A stretch of 64,000 bases of DNA, from assembly GCF_900536025.1 (NCBI RefSeq), contig NZ_UNOZ01000019.1, forward strand, positions 62,001 to 126,000, read 5' to 3'. The notes beneath the pieces are model-generated. The model was not told the origin of the DNA. It saw only the letters and a program-made list of their open reading frames with translations, and searched no databases. Positions within the stretch are counted from its first letter, which is position 1. Every line of letters starts with the position of its first letter. The position numbers and the translations under genes are program-made. Shown here in pieces: positions 52,816-61,350 of the stretch. The stretch comes from Pseudomonas reidholzensis. Lineage in GTDB: Bacteria; Pseudomonadota; Gammaproteobacteria; Pseudomonadales; Pseudomonadaceae.

Positions 52816-54240
52816 ATGCATCAGACGTGCAACTCGCAAGACGCTACAGCCCATGATGGCCGGGTATTGAAGCGACGGCTCGAAAACCGACACATTCAAC
52901 TTATATCAATCAGCGGCGCGATCGGTACCGGCCTGTTCATGGGCTCGGGCAAGATTATCGCGCTGTCCGGGACCTCGATCATCCTGGTCTACGCGATCAT
53001 CGGTTTCTTCGTTTTCTGCATCATGCGTGCGATGGGCGAGATGCTCCTTGCCGACTTGAACATGGGCTCGTTTGCCGACCTCGTCCACCATTACCTGGGG
53101 CCACGCGCCGGGTATATCCTCAGTTGGTCATACTGGCTCAGTTGGGTGGTGGCGGCCGTTGGCGATGTGGTGGTCGTTGCGGGTTTTCTGCAGTACTGGT
53201 ACCCCGACGTACCGACCTGGCTGCCGGCATTTGCCACCATGTTCATCCTGTTGGCGCTCAACATGCTCGCGGTGAAGGCATTCGGTGAGGTCGAGTTCTG
53301 GTTTGGCCTGATCAAGGTGGTCGCCATCGTGCTCCTGGTGATGACGGGGTTGGTCATGGTCGCGACGTCCTATACCTCGCCTGGCGGGGTGACGGCGTCG
53401 TTCAGCCACCTGGTGGCGCCGGGGGTGATGATGCCGCACGGTATCGTCGGCTTCCTGGCGGGTTTCCAGATCGCCATCTTCTCGTTTGTCGGGACCGAGC
53501 TCATCGGCACGGCGGCAGCCGAGGCCAAGGACCCGGAAAAGACCCTGCCCAAGGCGATCAACACGATCCCTGTGCGCATCCTGCTGTTCTACATCGCATC
53601 GCTGGTGTGCATCATCAGTGTGATTTCCTGGGCCAACGTGCCGGCCAATCGCAGCCCGTTCGTGGAGCTGTTCCTGCTGGGCGGCTTGCCGGCGGCGGCG
53701 GGCATCATCAACTTCGTGGTGCTGACGTCGGCGGCATCGTCGGCCAACAGCGGCGTCTATTCGGGCTCGCGGATGCTCTACGGCCTGTCGCATCAAAGCC
53801 AGGCGCATCCCGCGTTCGGCCGCCTTTCGGGCTCGGGTACTCCGGTGCGCGCGCTGATGTTCTCGGGCGCGTGCATGGCCATCGCGCTGACGTTGCTGTT
53901 CGTGATCCCTGATGTGATGACTGTGTTCACCCTGGTCTCGACCATTTCGGCGGTGATGATCATCGTCACCTGGTCGCTGATCCTGATGTCGTACTTCGCC
54001 TACCGTCGGGAAAATGCCCAGGCTCACCAGCGCAGCACGTTCAAGCTGCCCGGGGGCAAGGTCACCGCAGCGTTGTCGCAGCTGTTCCTGATCTTCGTCC
54101 TGTGCCTGCTGGCGCTGGAGCCTGATACCCGTTCGGCGCTGTATGTGATGCCGCTGTGGTACATCGGCTTGCTGCTGGCGTATCAACGCCGGGCGAAAGT
54201 GACTGCTCGCCAGCTGGCGGCAGGTGCTGCTGCGAGCTGA
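52816..54240 (+). CDS. Amino acid permease (APC superfamily, CycA/AnsP-like)
   Basis: A 474-residue inner-membrane permease with twelve hydrophobic helices. KRRLENRHIQLISISGAIGTGLFMGSGK is the AAT-family signature, and TELIGTAAAEAKDPEKTLPKAINTI is the second. The family includes the D-serine/D-alanine/glycine carrier CycA, AroP, GabP and others. Close to ornithine and citrulline genes, it may carry those, but this is inference. Terminator follows. Confidence 0.92.
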   Translation: MHQTCNSQDATAHDGRVLKRRLENRHIQLISISGAIGTGLFMGSGKIIALSGTSIILVYAIIGFFVFCIMRAMGEMLLADLNMGSFADLVHHYLGPRAGYILSWSYWLSWVVAAVGDVVVVAGFLQYWYPDVPTWLPAFATMFILLALNMLAVKAFGEVEFWFGLIKVVAIVLLVMTGLVMVATSYTSPGGVTASFSHLVAPGVMMPHGIVGFLAGFQIAIFSFVGTELIGTAAAEAKDPEKTLPKAINTIPVRILLFYIASLVCIISVISWANVPANRSPFVELFLLGGLPAAAGIINFVVLTSAASSANSGVYSGSRMLYGLSHQSQAHPAFGRLSGSGTPVRALMFSGACMAIALTLLFVIPDVMTVFTLVSTISAVMIIVTWSLILMSYFAYRRENAQAHQRSTFKLPGGKVTAALSQLFLIFVLCLLALEPDTRSALYVMPLWYIGLLLAYQRRAKVTARQLAAGAAAS

Positions 54241-54249
54241 CGGGAACAG

Positions 54250-54276
54250 AGCCCCGCCGAGCGCGGGGCTTGTTTG
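54250..54276 (+). terminator. Rho-independent terminator of the permease gene
   Basis: AGCCCCGC / GCGGGGCT, five-base loop, then TGTTTG, just after the permease stop. Confidence 0.8.
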
Positions 54277-54406
54277 TCTAGCGGGGCGCTCAAAATCGGC
54301 ATTAGGGCCTATAATCGCTTGTGGCGTCGGTCGCATTTAGCTTGATTTTGAGCCGCCGCCCTGTATAACGTGATTCGTATGAATCAGCGAATTTGGGTGA
54401 TCCAAG

Positions 54407-54589
54407 ATGACAGTCAAAGAAGCTGCTCAACGCCGCTCCAACGTAGCCCACGTCCAGGCCACCAATAACCTCGAGGGCGCCCGCTTGAGCGCCTACATGT
54501 CTTCCAAGATGGCCGACTACGAGAAAGGACGGATCAACTCGGCAGAGCTCGTAGCCGCCGCGAAGGCCCGCTACGGCATCAATGGCTGA
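54407..54589 (+). CDS. VbhA-like antitoxin of a Fic toxin
   Basis: A 60-residue antitoxin. It has the inhibitory motif (S/T)xxxE(G/N) as T19-NNL-E23-G24 in QATNNLEGARLSAY, by which VbhA-type antitoxins put a glutamate into the Fic active site and block ATP orientation. The C-terminal part (ADYEKGRINSAELVAAAKARYG) is typical of the family. It overlaps the fic gene by eight bases. Confidence 0.87.
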   Translation: MTVKEAAQRRSNVAHVQATNNLEGARLSAYMSSKMADYEKGRINSAELVAAAKARYGING

Positions 54590-55250
54590 ACCTAGTGATC
54601 CGCCTCACGGACCGGGCGTAGACGATCACTACTACGTCGCAGGCTATACCGTTGAAGACGATCCTTTCGTCGACGCAAACGGCGTACTCCTCAATAACCT
54701 TGGGCTCACCGACACTGCTTCGTTAAGTGTCGCGGAAGCTGACCTTTCCTCCGCTCGCTTGATCGAGTTGCTTGAGAACCCCATTAAAGGGGAGTTCTCG
54801 CTGGCGCACCTTTGCGCTATCCATGGTCACATCTTTCAGGATGTGTATCCCTGGGCGGGTCAACCTCGGCTGGTTGATACCGGAAAAGGCGATACCATGT
54901 TTCTCCCTCACCAGCTGATTGAAGAGCGATTCCGTGGGGTGACTGAAAGGCTCTCACGCACGAGGTTTCTGAGTGACCTCCATGGCGACCTGGAGGCGTT
55001 CAGTAATGAAGCGGGGACAGTCTTTGCCGAGATCAACCATATCCATACCTTTCGTGAAGGGAATGGCCGCACCCAGCGGGAGTTCCTGGCGTTATTGGCA
55101 GCTCGAGCTGGCTTTGAGATTAGCTGGGCAGGTGTCTCAGATCGCGCGATGATTGAGGCCTGCGCTGAAGCTCGGCAACTGCATGAGCCATCCTGTCGGA
55201 AGCTGATCCGCCTCATCAAGTTGAACGCTACGCGACTCGTAACTTATTGA
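54582..55250 (+). CDS. Fic family AMP-transferase toxin (FicT/VbhT-like)
   Basis: A 222-residue Fic protein that would transfer AMP from ATP to target proteins. The catalytic motif HxFx(D/E)GNGRxxR is complete (H155 to R166, HTFREGNGRTQR), and the flap and helices precede it (LCAIHGHIFQDVYPWAGQPR). Class I organisation, with the separate antitoxin upstream. DNA gyrase and topoisomerase IV are known targets of FicT toxins; not shown here. G+C is somewhat lower than the neighbours, in keeping with mobile toxin-antitoxin genes. Confidence 0.92.
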   Translation: MAEPSDPPHGPGVDDHYYVAGYTVEDDPFVDANGVLLNNLGLTDTASLSVAEADLSSARLIELLENPIKGEFSLAHLCAIHGHIFQDVYPWAGQPRLVDTGKGDTMFLPHQLIEERFRGVTERLSRTRFLSDLHGDLEAFSNEAGTVFAEINHIHTFREGNGRTQREFLALLAARAGFEISWAGVSDRAMIEACAEARQLHEPSCRKLIRLIKLNATRLVTY

Positions 55251-55360
55251 TGCTTCGATACGGTCTTGCGAATTCTCCAGGTTAACGCTTAGCCCCGGCC
55301 GTCCTTGTTTTCTATGTGACGACACGGGGGGAGGGGGCAGAGCGAATCTGCCCCCCATTA

Positions 55361-57604
55361 TCAGAAGTCTACCGTCGCCGACAATTCGTAAGTCCGCGGC
55401 GCTCCCAGCCCCAGGGTCTGCGTCAGCGGTACGCCCCAATAGTCCTTGTCGCCCAGGTTCGAGATGTTCGCGCGCAAGGTGACTGGCCGGCTGGCAACGT
55501 GCGTGGCGAACCGGGCGCCAACGTCGAAGATCGTGTACCCGGGAATCGACAGGCTGTTGTCGGCACTGATGTACTGCTTGGACTGCGAGGTGGCGTTACC
55601 GGTCAGGGTCAGCCCGTCCACGGCCGGAATGTCCCATTCCACGCCCAGCTTGCCTTGCAGTTTCGGGTAGGCGGTGGCGGTCTTGCCTTCGTTGACGCCG
55701 CCTTCGGTCTTGGTCAACGTCGGGTCGACATAGGCTACGCCACCCATCAGGCGTACATCGGCCCGGGGCGCGCCGAAGAAGCTCCACTCCACGCCGCGGT
55801 TACGCTGCTCGCCGCCAAACGAAAAGACATTGGTGACCGGGTCGGTATAGCTGCTCGGCCGCTCGATCTGGTACAGCGCCAGGGTGTGGCTGAACGTGCC
55901 CAGGTCGAGCTTCAGGCCGACCTCCTTCTGCTTGGATTTGTAGGGCGCGAACACCTCGCCGTAGTTGGCGGCTGTGATCGGTGCGGAGGCGCCCTTGCTC
56001 AGGCCTTCGATGTAGTTGGCGTACAGCGACAACTCATCGGTCAGCTTGAACAGGATCGCACCGGCGGGCGTGGTGGCGTGGGTGTCGTAGCCGGGCTTGT
56101 TGCGCGCGCCGGTGGCGACGTTGAAGGTGTCGGTGATGACTTCCTGACGACGTACGCCCAGGGTCAGTTGCACACGCTCGTCCAGCACCGACAAGGTGTC
56201 GGCAATGCCGTAGCTCTTCAGGTCGTTTTCGGTGTGGGCGATCTGCGGCCAGGCCTCGGAGACTTTCGGGCCCCAGACCGGCGCATAGATGTTGGTCGTC
56301 CAGTTGGAGCCCGTAGCGCGGCGGCCGAAGTCCTTTTGCGTGTCGCTGTACTGGGTGGCGTTGAGCGACCACTGATGGCCGATGCCGACGGTGTCGAAGT
56401 GGCCACGCAGCCCTACCTCGGCGGAGGTCTTGTGGATCTGCATCTGCAACTGCCCCATGGCAGTTGTGAAGTCGCCCGCGTTGTTGTTCACCGTGGCGGT
56501 CAGCGCGCCGCTGTACTGGTAATCGGTCTTGCTGGTACCGACCGCGCCGTAGGCCAGCAACTGGTCGGTCAGTTCGTACTCGCCGCGCAGGATGACGCCT
56601 TTGTCCTGTGTTTCGACGTAGGCCCAGTCCGGGTTGAGTAGCGCGGTGTTCTTGGGCGGCTTGGGTACTGCGACACCACTCGCCAGGCCCATGCCGCGGT
56701 TCTGCCCGCGGATATGGTCGTCGGTGTCGAACAGGTCGAGCGACAACCGCGCGCGCTCGCCACGCCAGTCCAGGGCCAGGGACGACAGCACGTTGCGCTG
56801 GCCCTGGTGGTCAATGGCGGTGTCACCGTCGCGGTACATGCCGTTGAAGCGCACGCCGAACTGATTGCCCTCACCGAAGCGCCGGCCGACGTCCACATGC
56901 CCGCCGAACTGCGCGTCGGAGGCGTAGGTGGCGGTCAGCCGGGTCAGTGGCGTGTCACCGGCGCGCTTGGGGATGAGGTTGACGATACCGCCCACCGAGC
57001 CGCCGGGTGGCATGCCGTTGAGCAGGGCCGAAGGGCCTTTGAGCACTTCGATGCGTTCGTACATCTCCGGCGAGGCGCGGTAGTAGGGGGCCATGCCGAA
57101 CAGGCCGTCGACGGTCATGTCGCTGACGCTGGTCTGGAAGCCGCGGATCGAGTAGTTCTCGCTGTAGGTACCGGTCAGCCCGTTGCTGAACACGGCCGGG
57201 TCGGTGGCGGCGATGACGTCGGTGATGTCCTTGGCCTGCAGGTCCTGGATGTAGGTGTCGGTGTAACTGACGGTGCTGAACGGCGTTTCCATGAAGTCCT
57301 TGTTGCCCAGCAGACCGACACGGCCGCCGGTGGCCACCTGGCCGCCAGCGTATACCGGTGGCAGTGGGTCGGCGGCGGGGGCTTGGGCGTCGATCAGCGT
57401 CGCGGCCAGTTCTGCCGCTGCGGGTTTTTCGGCAGCGGCCAGGGGCGCTTCTGGGCGGCTGTGAGCGGGTGTTTCGGCGCGTGCGGGCTTCGCCGACAGC
57501 GCGCAGGCCGTCAGTGTCAGGCCCACCAGCACGGCGTGTGCCAGTGGCGTGCGGTGCAGGGACAGGGCAGGGGTTGGGCGGGTGTGGAAGGAACGGTGAG
57601 ACAC
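55361..57604 (-). CDS. TonB-dependent siderophore receptor
   Basis: A 747-residue outer-membrane receptor. Long signal region (LAHAVLVGLTLTACALSAKPARA), plug domain beginning near FMETPFSTVSYTD and YSIRGFQTSVSDMTVDG, then a barrel ending in TVDF aromatic. There is no N-terminal signalling (STN) domain. GTG at 57604 has GGAGC seven bases upstream; an ATG at 57676 is less well supported. It is the last gene of the siderophore import operon, the position bauA holds in the acinetobactin cluster. Confidence 0.92.
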   Translation of the reverse strand: MSHRSFHTRPTPALSLHRTPLAHAVLVGLTLTACALSAKPARAETPAHSRPEAPLAAAEKPAAAELAATLIDAQAPAADPLPPVYAGGQVATGGRVGLLGNKDFMETPFSTVSYTDTYIQDLQAKDITDVIAATDPAVFSNGLTGTYSENYSIRGFQTSVSDMTVDGLFGMAPYYRASPEMYERIEVLKGPSALLNGMPPGGSVGGIVNLIPKRAGDTPLTRLTATYASDAQFGGHVDVGRRFGEGNQFGVRFNGMYRDGDTAIDHQGQRNVLSSLALDWRGERARLSLDLFDTDDHIRGQNRGMGLASGVAVPKPPKNTALLNPDWAYVETQDKGVILRGEYELTDQLLAYGAVGTSKTDYQYSGALTATVNNNAGDFTTAMGQLQMQIHKTSAEVGLRGHFDTVGIGHQWSLNATQYSDTQKDFGRRATGSNWTTNIYAPVWGPKVSEAWPQIAHTENDLKSYGIADTLSVLDERVQLTLGVRRQEVITDTFNVATGARNKPGYDTHATTPAGAILFKLTDELSLYANYIEGLSKGASAPITAANYGEVFAPYKSKQKEVGLKLDLGTFSHTLALYQIERPSSYTDPVTNVFSFGGEQRNRGVEWSFFGAPRADVRLMGGVAYVDPTLTKTEGGVNEGKTATAYPKLQGKLGVEWDIPAVDGLTLTGNATSQSKQYISADNSLSIPGYTIFDVGARFATHVASRPVTLRANISNLGDKDYWGVPLTQTLGLGAPRTYELSATVDF

Positions 57605-57714
57605 GCTGTAGCTCCAGGGATGGCAGGGGTGATTTTTGGTTTTAGTAAGCGAAGAGGTAAGGCTGTTGAGAATCATCCGCTGACGTGACTAATGGCTTCC
57701 GTGCCGGCTGCGGC

Positions 57715-58704
57715 TTAGGGCTGATAACCCTTGATGACGTCGTCGACGATCAATGCCAGCGACGTCGGGCTGGCGCCGGTGACGTACCAGGCCTCGGGGT
57801 CGACGAACACCACGCGGCTGTTTTTCCAGGCGTTGGTCTGGCGCAGTAGCGGGTTGCCGAGGGTGTCTGCGGTCATCAGCGGGCGGTGCTCCATCACCGC
57901 CGTGCGGTCCACCACGTAGAGGATGTCGGGGTTGGCCTGCTGGATGAATTCGCTGGAGATCGGCTGGCCATGCAGGCCGGTGTCCTGGGTGGCGGTGGCC
58001 GGTTTGACGCCCAGGTCGTTGAAGATGAAGCCGTAGCGCGAGTGCACGCCAAAGGCGCTGAAGGCGCCGTTGTTGTGCAGGACCACCAGGGCCCGCTCGG
58101 GGCGGTCGCGGGTAACGTTGCGCGCCTGCGCGAGCTTGGCCTCCAGTGCCGCGACTTTCTGCCGGGCCAGGTCCTGCTTGCCGAACACCTCGCCCAGGCT
58201 GGCCAGGTGCTGCTTGACCAGCGCAACGTGCCCGGCCTCGCTGTCGCGGTAGTCGACATCGAAGTGCAGGGTCGGCGCCATGTCGCTCAGTTCGGCGAAG
58301 TGGTTGGCCTGCAGGGAGGTGATCAGGATCAGGTCGGGGCGGGCGGCATGCACCCGCTCCAGGTTGGGCTGCACGATCGAGCCGACATCGGCGGTTTGCC
58401 CGGCGTCCTTGTAGCGCGCCAGAAAGTGCGGCACGAAGTCCTTGGGCATGCCAGCCACCGCGACGTTCAGCTGGTCGAGGAAGTCGACCTCGTTCATGTC
58501 CAGGGCCACGGCGCGCTGTGGGCGCTGGCTGATCACCGTGGTGCCTAGTTTGTGCTGCACCGTGACGGCTGCGTAGGGGCTGTCGCCCGCCGTTTTTACC
58601 GGCGTTGCGGTTGCCGTCGAGGGCTCGTTGCAGCCGTGCAGTGCCAAGGTTGCGCCTAGCAGCAGCACCAACGGCCAGCGGCCGGCGGGGAGGGTGTGGT
58701 TCAT
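57715..58704 (-). CDS. Siderophore ABC transporter substrate-binding lipoprotein (CeuE/FatB/BauB-like)
   Basis: A 329-residue periplasmic binding lipoprotein: lipobox LHGC at C25, then VALDMNEVDFLDQLNVAVAGMPKDF and the diagnostic end VFVDPEAWYVTGASPTSLALIVDDVIKGY. The WYVTG block matches binding proteins for catecholate or mixed siderophores. Its ATG at 58704 overlaps the ATPase stop (ATGA). Confidence 0.92.
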   Translation of the reverse strand: MNHTLPAGRWPLVLLLGATLALHGCNEPSTATATPVKTAGDSPYAAVTVQHKLGTTVISQRPQRAVALDMNEVDFLDQLNVAVAGMPKDFVPHFLARYKDAGQTADVGSIVQPNLERVHAARPDLILITSLQANHFAELSDMAPTLHFDVDYRDSEAGHVALVKQHLASLGEVFGKQDLARQKVAALEAKLAQARNVTRDRPERALVVLHNNGAFSAFGVHSRYGFIFNDLGVKPATATQDTGLHGQPISSEFIQQANPDILYVVDRTAVMEHRPLMTADTLGNPLLRQTNAWKNSRVVFVDPEAWYVTGASPTSLALIVDDVIKGYQP

Positions 58705-59477
58705 CGTTGTTGTCCCGGTGGGTTGAAGTAGTTGCACAGCCGGCCACGCGCGCCGTGGGTGATTTCGAAGTCCAGCCCGTACAGCGCTTGCAGCCGTTGT
58801 TCGGTGACCACCTCGGCGACGCTGCCGGCGTACTGCACCTGGCCGCCTTGCAGGGCGACGATGCGGTCCGAGTAGCTGGCGGCGAAGTTGATGTCGTGCA
58901 CCACCAGGATCACCGTGCGCCCGTGTTCGTCGCAGAGCTGGCGCAGCGCGCGCATGATCTGCACCGCATGGCGCATGTCGAGGTTGTTCAGCGGCTCGTC
59001 GAGCAGCAGGTAATCGGTCTGCTGGGCGATGGTCATGGCCAGGAACGCCATTTGCCGTTGGCCACCGCTGAGCTCGTCGAGGTAGGCCTGGCGCAGCGGC
59101 TCGAGGCCCAGGAAGGCGATCGCCTCGTCGATCGCCCGCCGGTCATCCCGGGTGAGCGCGCCGCGGCTGTAGGGGAAGCGGCCAAACGCGACCAGCTCGT
59201 CGACGGTCAGCCGCAGGTTGAAATCGACCGACTGGCGCAGGGTGGCAACCCGTCGCGCGTAGTCGCCGATGGCCATGCCGCCGATGCTGTGCCCGTCCAG
59301 GCGGATGTCACCGCTGTCGGGCTCCAGCAGCCGCGCGAGCATCATCAGCAAGGTGGTCTTGCCCGCGCCGTTGGGGCCGATCAGCGAGGTCAGGCGCTGG
59401 CGCGGGAAGCTCGCGTCGACGCCGGCTAGCACCGGCTTGCCGGCGTAGGACTTGTGCAGGTTGTGGACGCTGATCAT
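58701..59477 (-). CDS. Siderophore ABC transporter ATP-binding protein
   Basis: A 258-residue ATPase of the FecE/BtuD type. Walker A GPNGAGKTT, signature LSGGQRQMAFLAMTIAQ, Walker B DYLLLDEPLNNLD and H-loop VVHDINFA. It pairs with the two FecCD-type permeases upstream. Starts at ATG 59477, overlapping the permease stop. Confidence 0.95.
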   Translation of the reverse strand: MISVHNLHKSYAGKPVLAGVDASFPRQRLTSLIGPNGAGKTTLLMMLARLLEPDSGDIRLDGHSIGGMAIGDYARRVATLRQSVDFNLRLTVDELVAFGRFPYSRGALTRDDRRAIDEAIAFLGLEPLRQAYLDELSGGQRQMAFLAMTIAQQTDYLLLDEPLNNLDMRHAVQIMRALRQLCDEHGRTVILVVHDINFAASYSDRIVALQGGQVQYAGSVAEVVTEQRLQALYGLDFEITHGARGRLCNYFNPPGQQR

Positions 59478-60415
59478 GCGGCTCCCCGGGTACGTACCAT
59501 CAAGGCAAGGAAGTAAGTGCCACACACCAGGTTCACGAGGATGCCGACGGTGGTCCTGTAGTTGAAGACATGCTCGACCAGCAACTGGGCGGCAATGAAC
59601 ACGGCGATGGCCACGGCACTGCCCAGCGCCAGGGTGACCCGGTGCCTGAACGTGCCGGCCACGGCGTAGGTGATGTTGGCGACGAACACGCCCATGAACG
59701 CCGTGGGCCCGAGCAGGCTGGTCGACACCGCGACCAGTGCCGCGATCACCGCCAGGTGCAGGCGCACGCTGCGCCGCTGGTCCACGCCCAGGGAGATCGC
59801 CTGGTCACGCCCCAGCGCCAGCACATCGAGCACCGCCGTGGCCCTGGCCAGCACCGCGCACAGCGCCGCGACCAGCAAGGCCGAACCAAGCAGCAGCGGC
59901 GCCGAAACCCGGTTGAAGGAGGCCTGGGTGTAGGCCTGCAGCATCGAGAATTCGCCAGGGCTGACCTTCAGCTGGACGAACTGGGTGAGGGTGCCCATGA
60001 CCATCGTCAGCACCAGCCCCACCAGCAGCAGGAAGTACAGGTTGTGGCTGCCGTCCGCCAACAGCCAGCGGTGCAGCGCCCACGAATAGCCGAGCATCAG
60101 CAGCATCGACAGCAGGAAATTGCCCTCGCCGCCGAGCAGCAGCTGCCCTTGCACCCCCATGGCCAGCACCAGTAATGCCTGCAGCAGCAGGTACACCGCC
60201 TCGTAGCCCATGATCGCCGGCGTCAGGATGCGGTTGCCCGAGAGGGTCTGGAAGGCGATGGCGGAGCAGGCCACGCAGACGCCGCCGATGACCATGGCGG
60301 CCAGGCGTGCGAGGCGCTTGGGGATCACGTAGTCGAAGTCCATCCCGGCGTTGGCGAACAGGAACACCAAGGCCAGGGCGATAACCACCACCCACACCAC
60401 ACGTGGGCCTCTCAT
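59474..60415 (-). CDS. Iron-siderophore ABC permease, FecCD family (second)
   Basis: A 313-residue inner-membrane permease with about nine hydrophobic helices; RLARLAAMVIGGVCVACSAIAFQTLSGNRILTPAIMGYEAVYLLLQ and STSLLGPTAFMGVFVANITYAV are family blocks. Its start overlaps the first permease by four bases. Partner of that permease, forming the heterodimeric channel. Confidence 0.94.
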   Translation of the reverse strand: MRGPRVVWVVVIALALVFLFANAGMDFDYVIPKRLARLAAMVIGGVCVACSAIAFQTLSGNRILTPAIMGYEAVYLLLQALLVLAMGVQGQLLLGGEGNFLLSMLLMLGYSWALHRWLLADGSHNLYFLLLVGLVLTMVMGTLTQFVQLKVSPGEFSMLQAYTQASFNRVSAPLLLGSALLVAALCAVLARATAVLDVLALGRDQAISLGVDQRRSVRLHLAVIAALVAVSTSLLGPTAFMGVFVANITYAVAGTFRHRVTLALGSAVAIAVFIAAQLLVEHVFNYRTTVGILVNLVCGTYFLALMVRTRGAA

Positions 60416-61350
60416 CGCTGCCTCCAGACAATCAGCCCGAGGAAGATCAGCCCACCCAGGCCGCCGGCGGTCAGGCCAATCGGCACTTCGAACGGGTGGA
60501 TCACCAGCCTCCCGACCAGGTCGCAGACCAGCAGCAGGGTTGCGCCTCCCAGCGCCACGAGGGGCAGGGTGCGACGCAGGTTGTCGCCGTATCGCAGGGC
60601 AACCAGGTGAGGCACCACCAGGCCGACAAAGGGGATCGAACCGACGGCGATGACGCTGGCAGACACCGTGACCGCCACCAGCATCAGGCCCAGTGCCACG
60701 TTGGCGGTGTAGTTCAGGCCGAGGCTGGTGGCCATGCCTTCACCCATGCCGAGCACCGTGAAGCGCTGCGCGTACAGGTAGGTGAGCAGGATGATCGGCA
60801 GGATCACGTAGAGGATTTCGTAGTGGCCTTGCACCACCTTGGAAAAGTCGCCCAGCAACCAGCCCTGCATGCTTTGAAGCAGGTTGAAGCGGTAGGCGTA
60901 GAACTCCGCCAGCGCGCTCAGGACGCCGCCGTACATCAGGCCGATCACCGGCACCAGCACCGCATTGCGGGCGCGGATATGGCGAATGATGGCGACGAAC
61001 AGCAGGCTGGCGGCAAAGCATACAGCCAGGGCGAACAGCAGGCGCAGCAGCGTGCCAGCCTGGGGCAGCAGGCCCAGTGACAGCAGGATGCCAAGCTTGG
61101 CCGCGTCCAGTCCGCCAGAGGTCGCGGGCTCGACGAAGCGGTTGCGCACGATCTGCTGCAGGATTACCCCGCACACCGCCAGCCCGATGCCGACCAGGAT
61201 CAACGCCGCCAGGCGTGGCAAGCGGCTGGCGGTGAGCGTCAGCCAGGTGTCGCCGTCCAGCCTGATCAGTTGGGACCACGCCAGCTCGCGGGCGCCGACC
61301 GCGAGCGAGGCCAGGCATAACAGGATGAACAGCAGCCACGACACACGCAT
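60412..61350 (-). CDS. Iron-siderophore ABC permease, FecCD family (first)
   Basis: A 312-residue permease: RLPRLAALILVGIGLAVCGVILQQIVRNRFVEPATSG and IPFVGLVVPHLVALRYGDNLRRTLP are typical of FecCD. Its ATG overlaps the stop of the ABC half-transporter upstream (TGATG), so translation is coupled. Confidence 0.95.
   Translation of the reverse strand: MRVSWLLFILLCLASLAVGARELAWSQLIRLDGDTWLTLTASRLPRLAALILVGIGLAVCGVILQQIVRNRFVEPATSGGLDAAKLGILLSLGLLPQAGTLLRLLFALAVCFAASLLFVAIIRHIRARNAVLVPVIGLMYGGVLSALAEFYAYRFNLLQSMQGWLLGDFSKVVQGHYEILYVILPIILLTYLYAQRFTVLGMGEGMATSLGLNYTANVALGLMLVAVTVSASVIAVGSIPFVGLVVPHLVALRYGDNLRRTLPLVALGGATLLLVCDLVGRLVIHPFEVPIGLTAGGLGGLIFLGLIVWRQR

Noticed and set aside
55316-56641. 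Plus-strand open frame opposite the TonB receptor
   Set aside because: Glycine/valine/arginine-rich shadow; the minus strand shows plug and barrel motifs.
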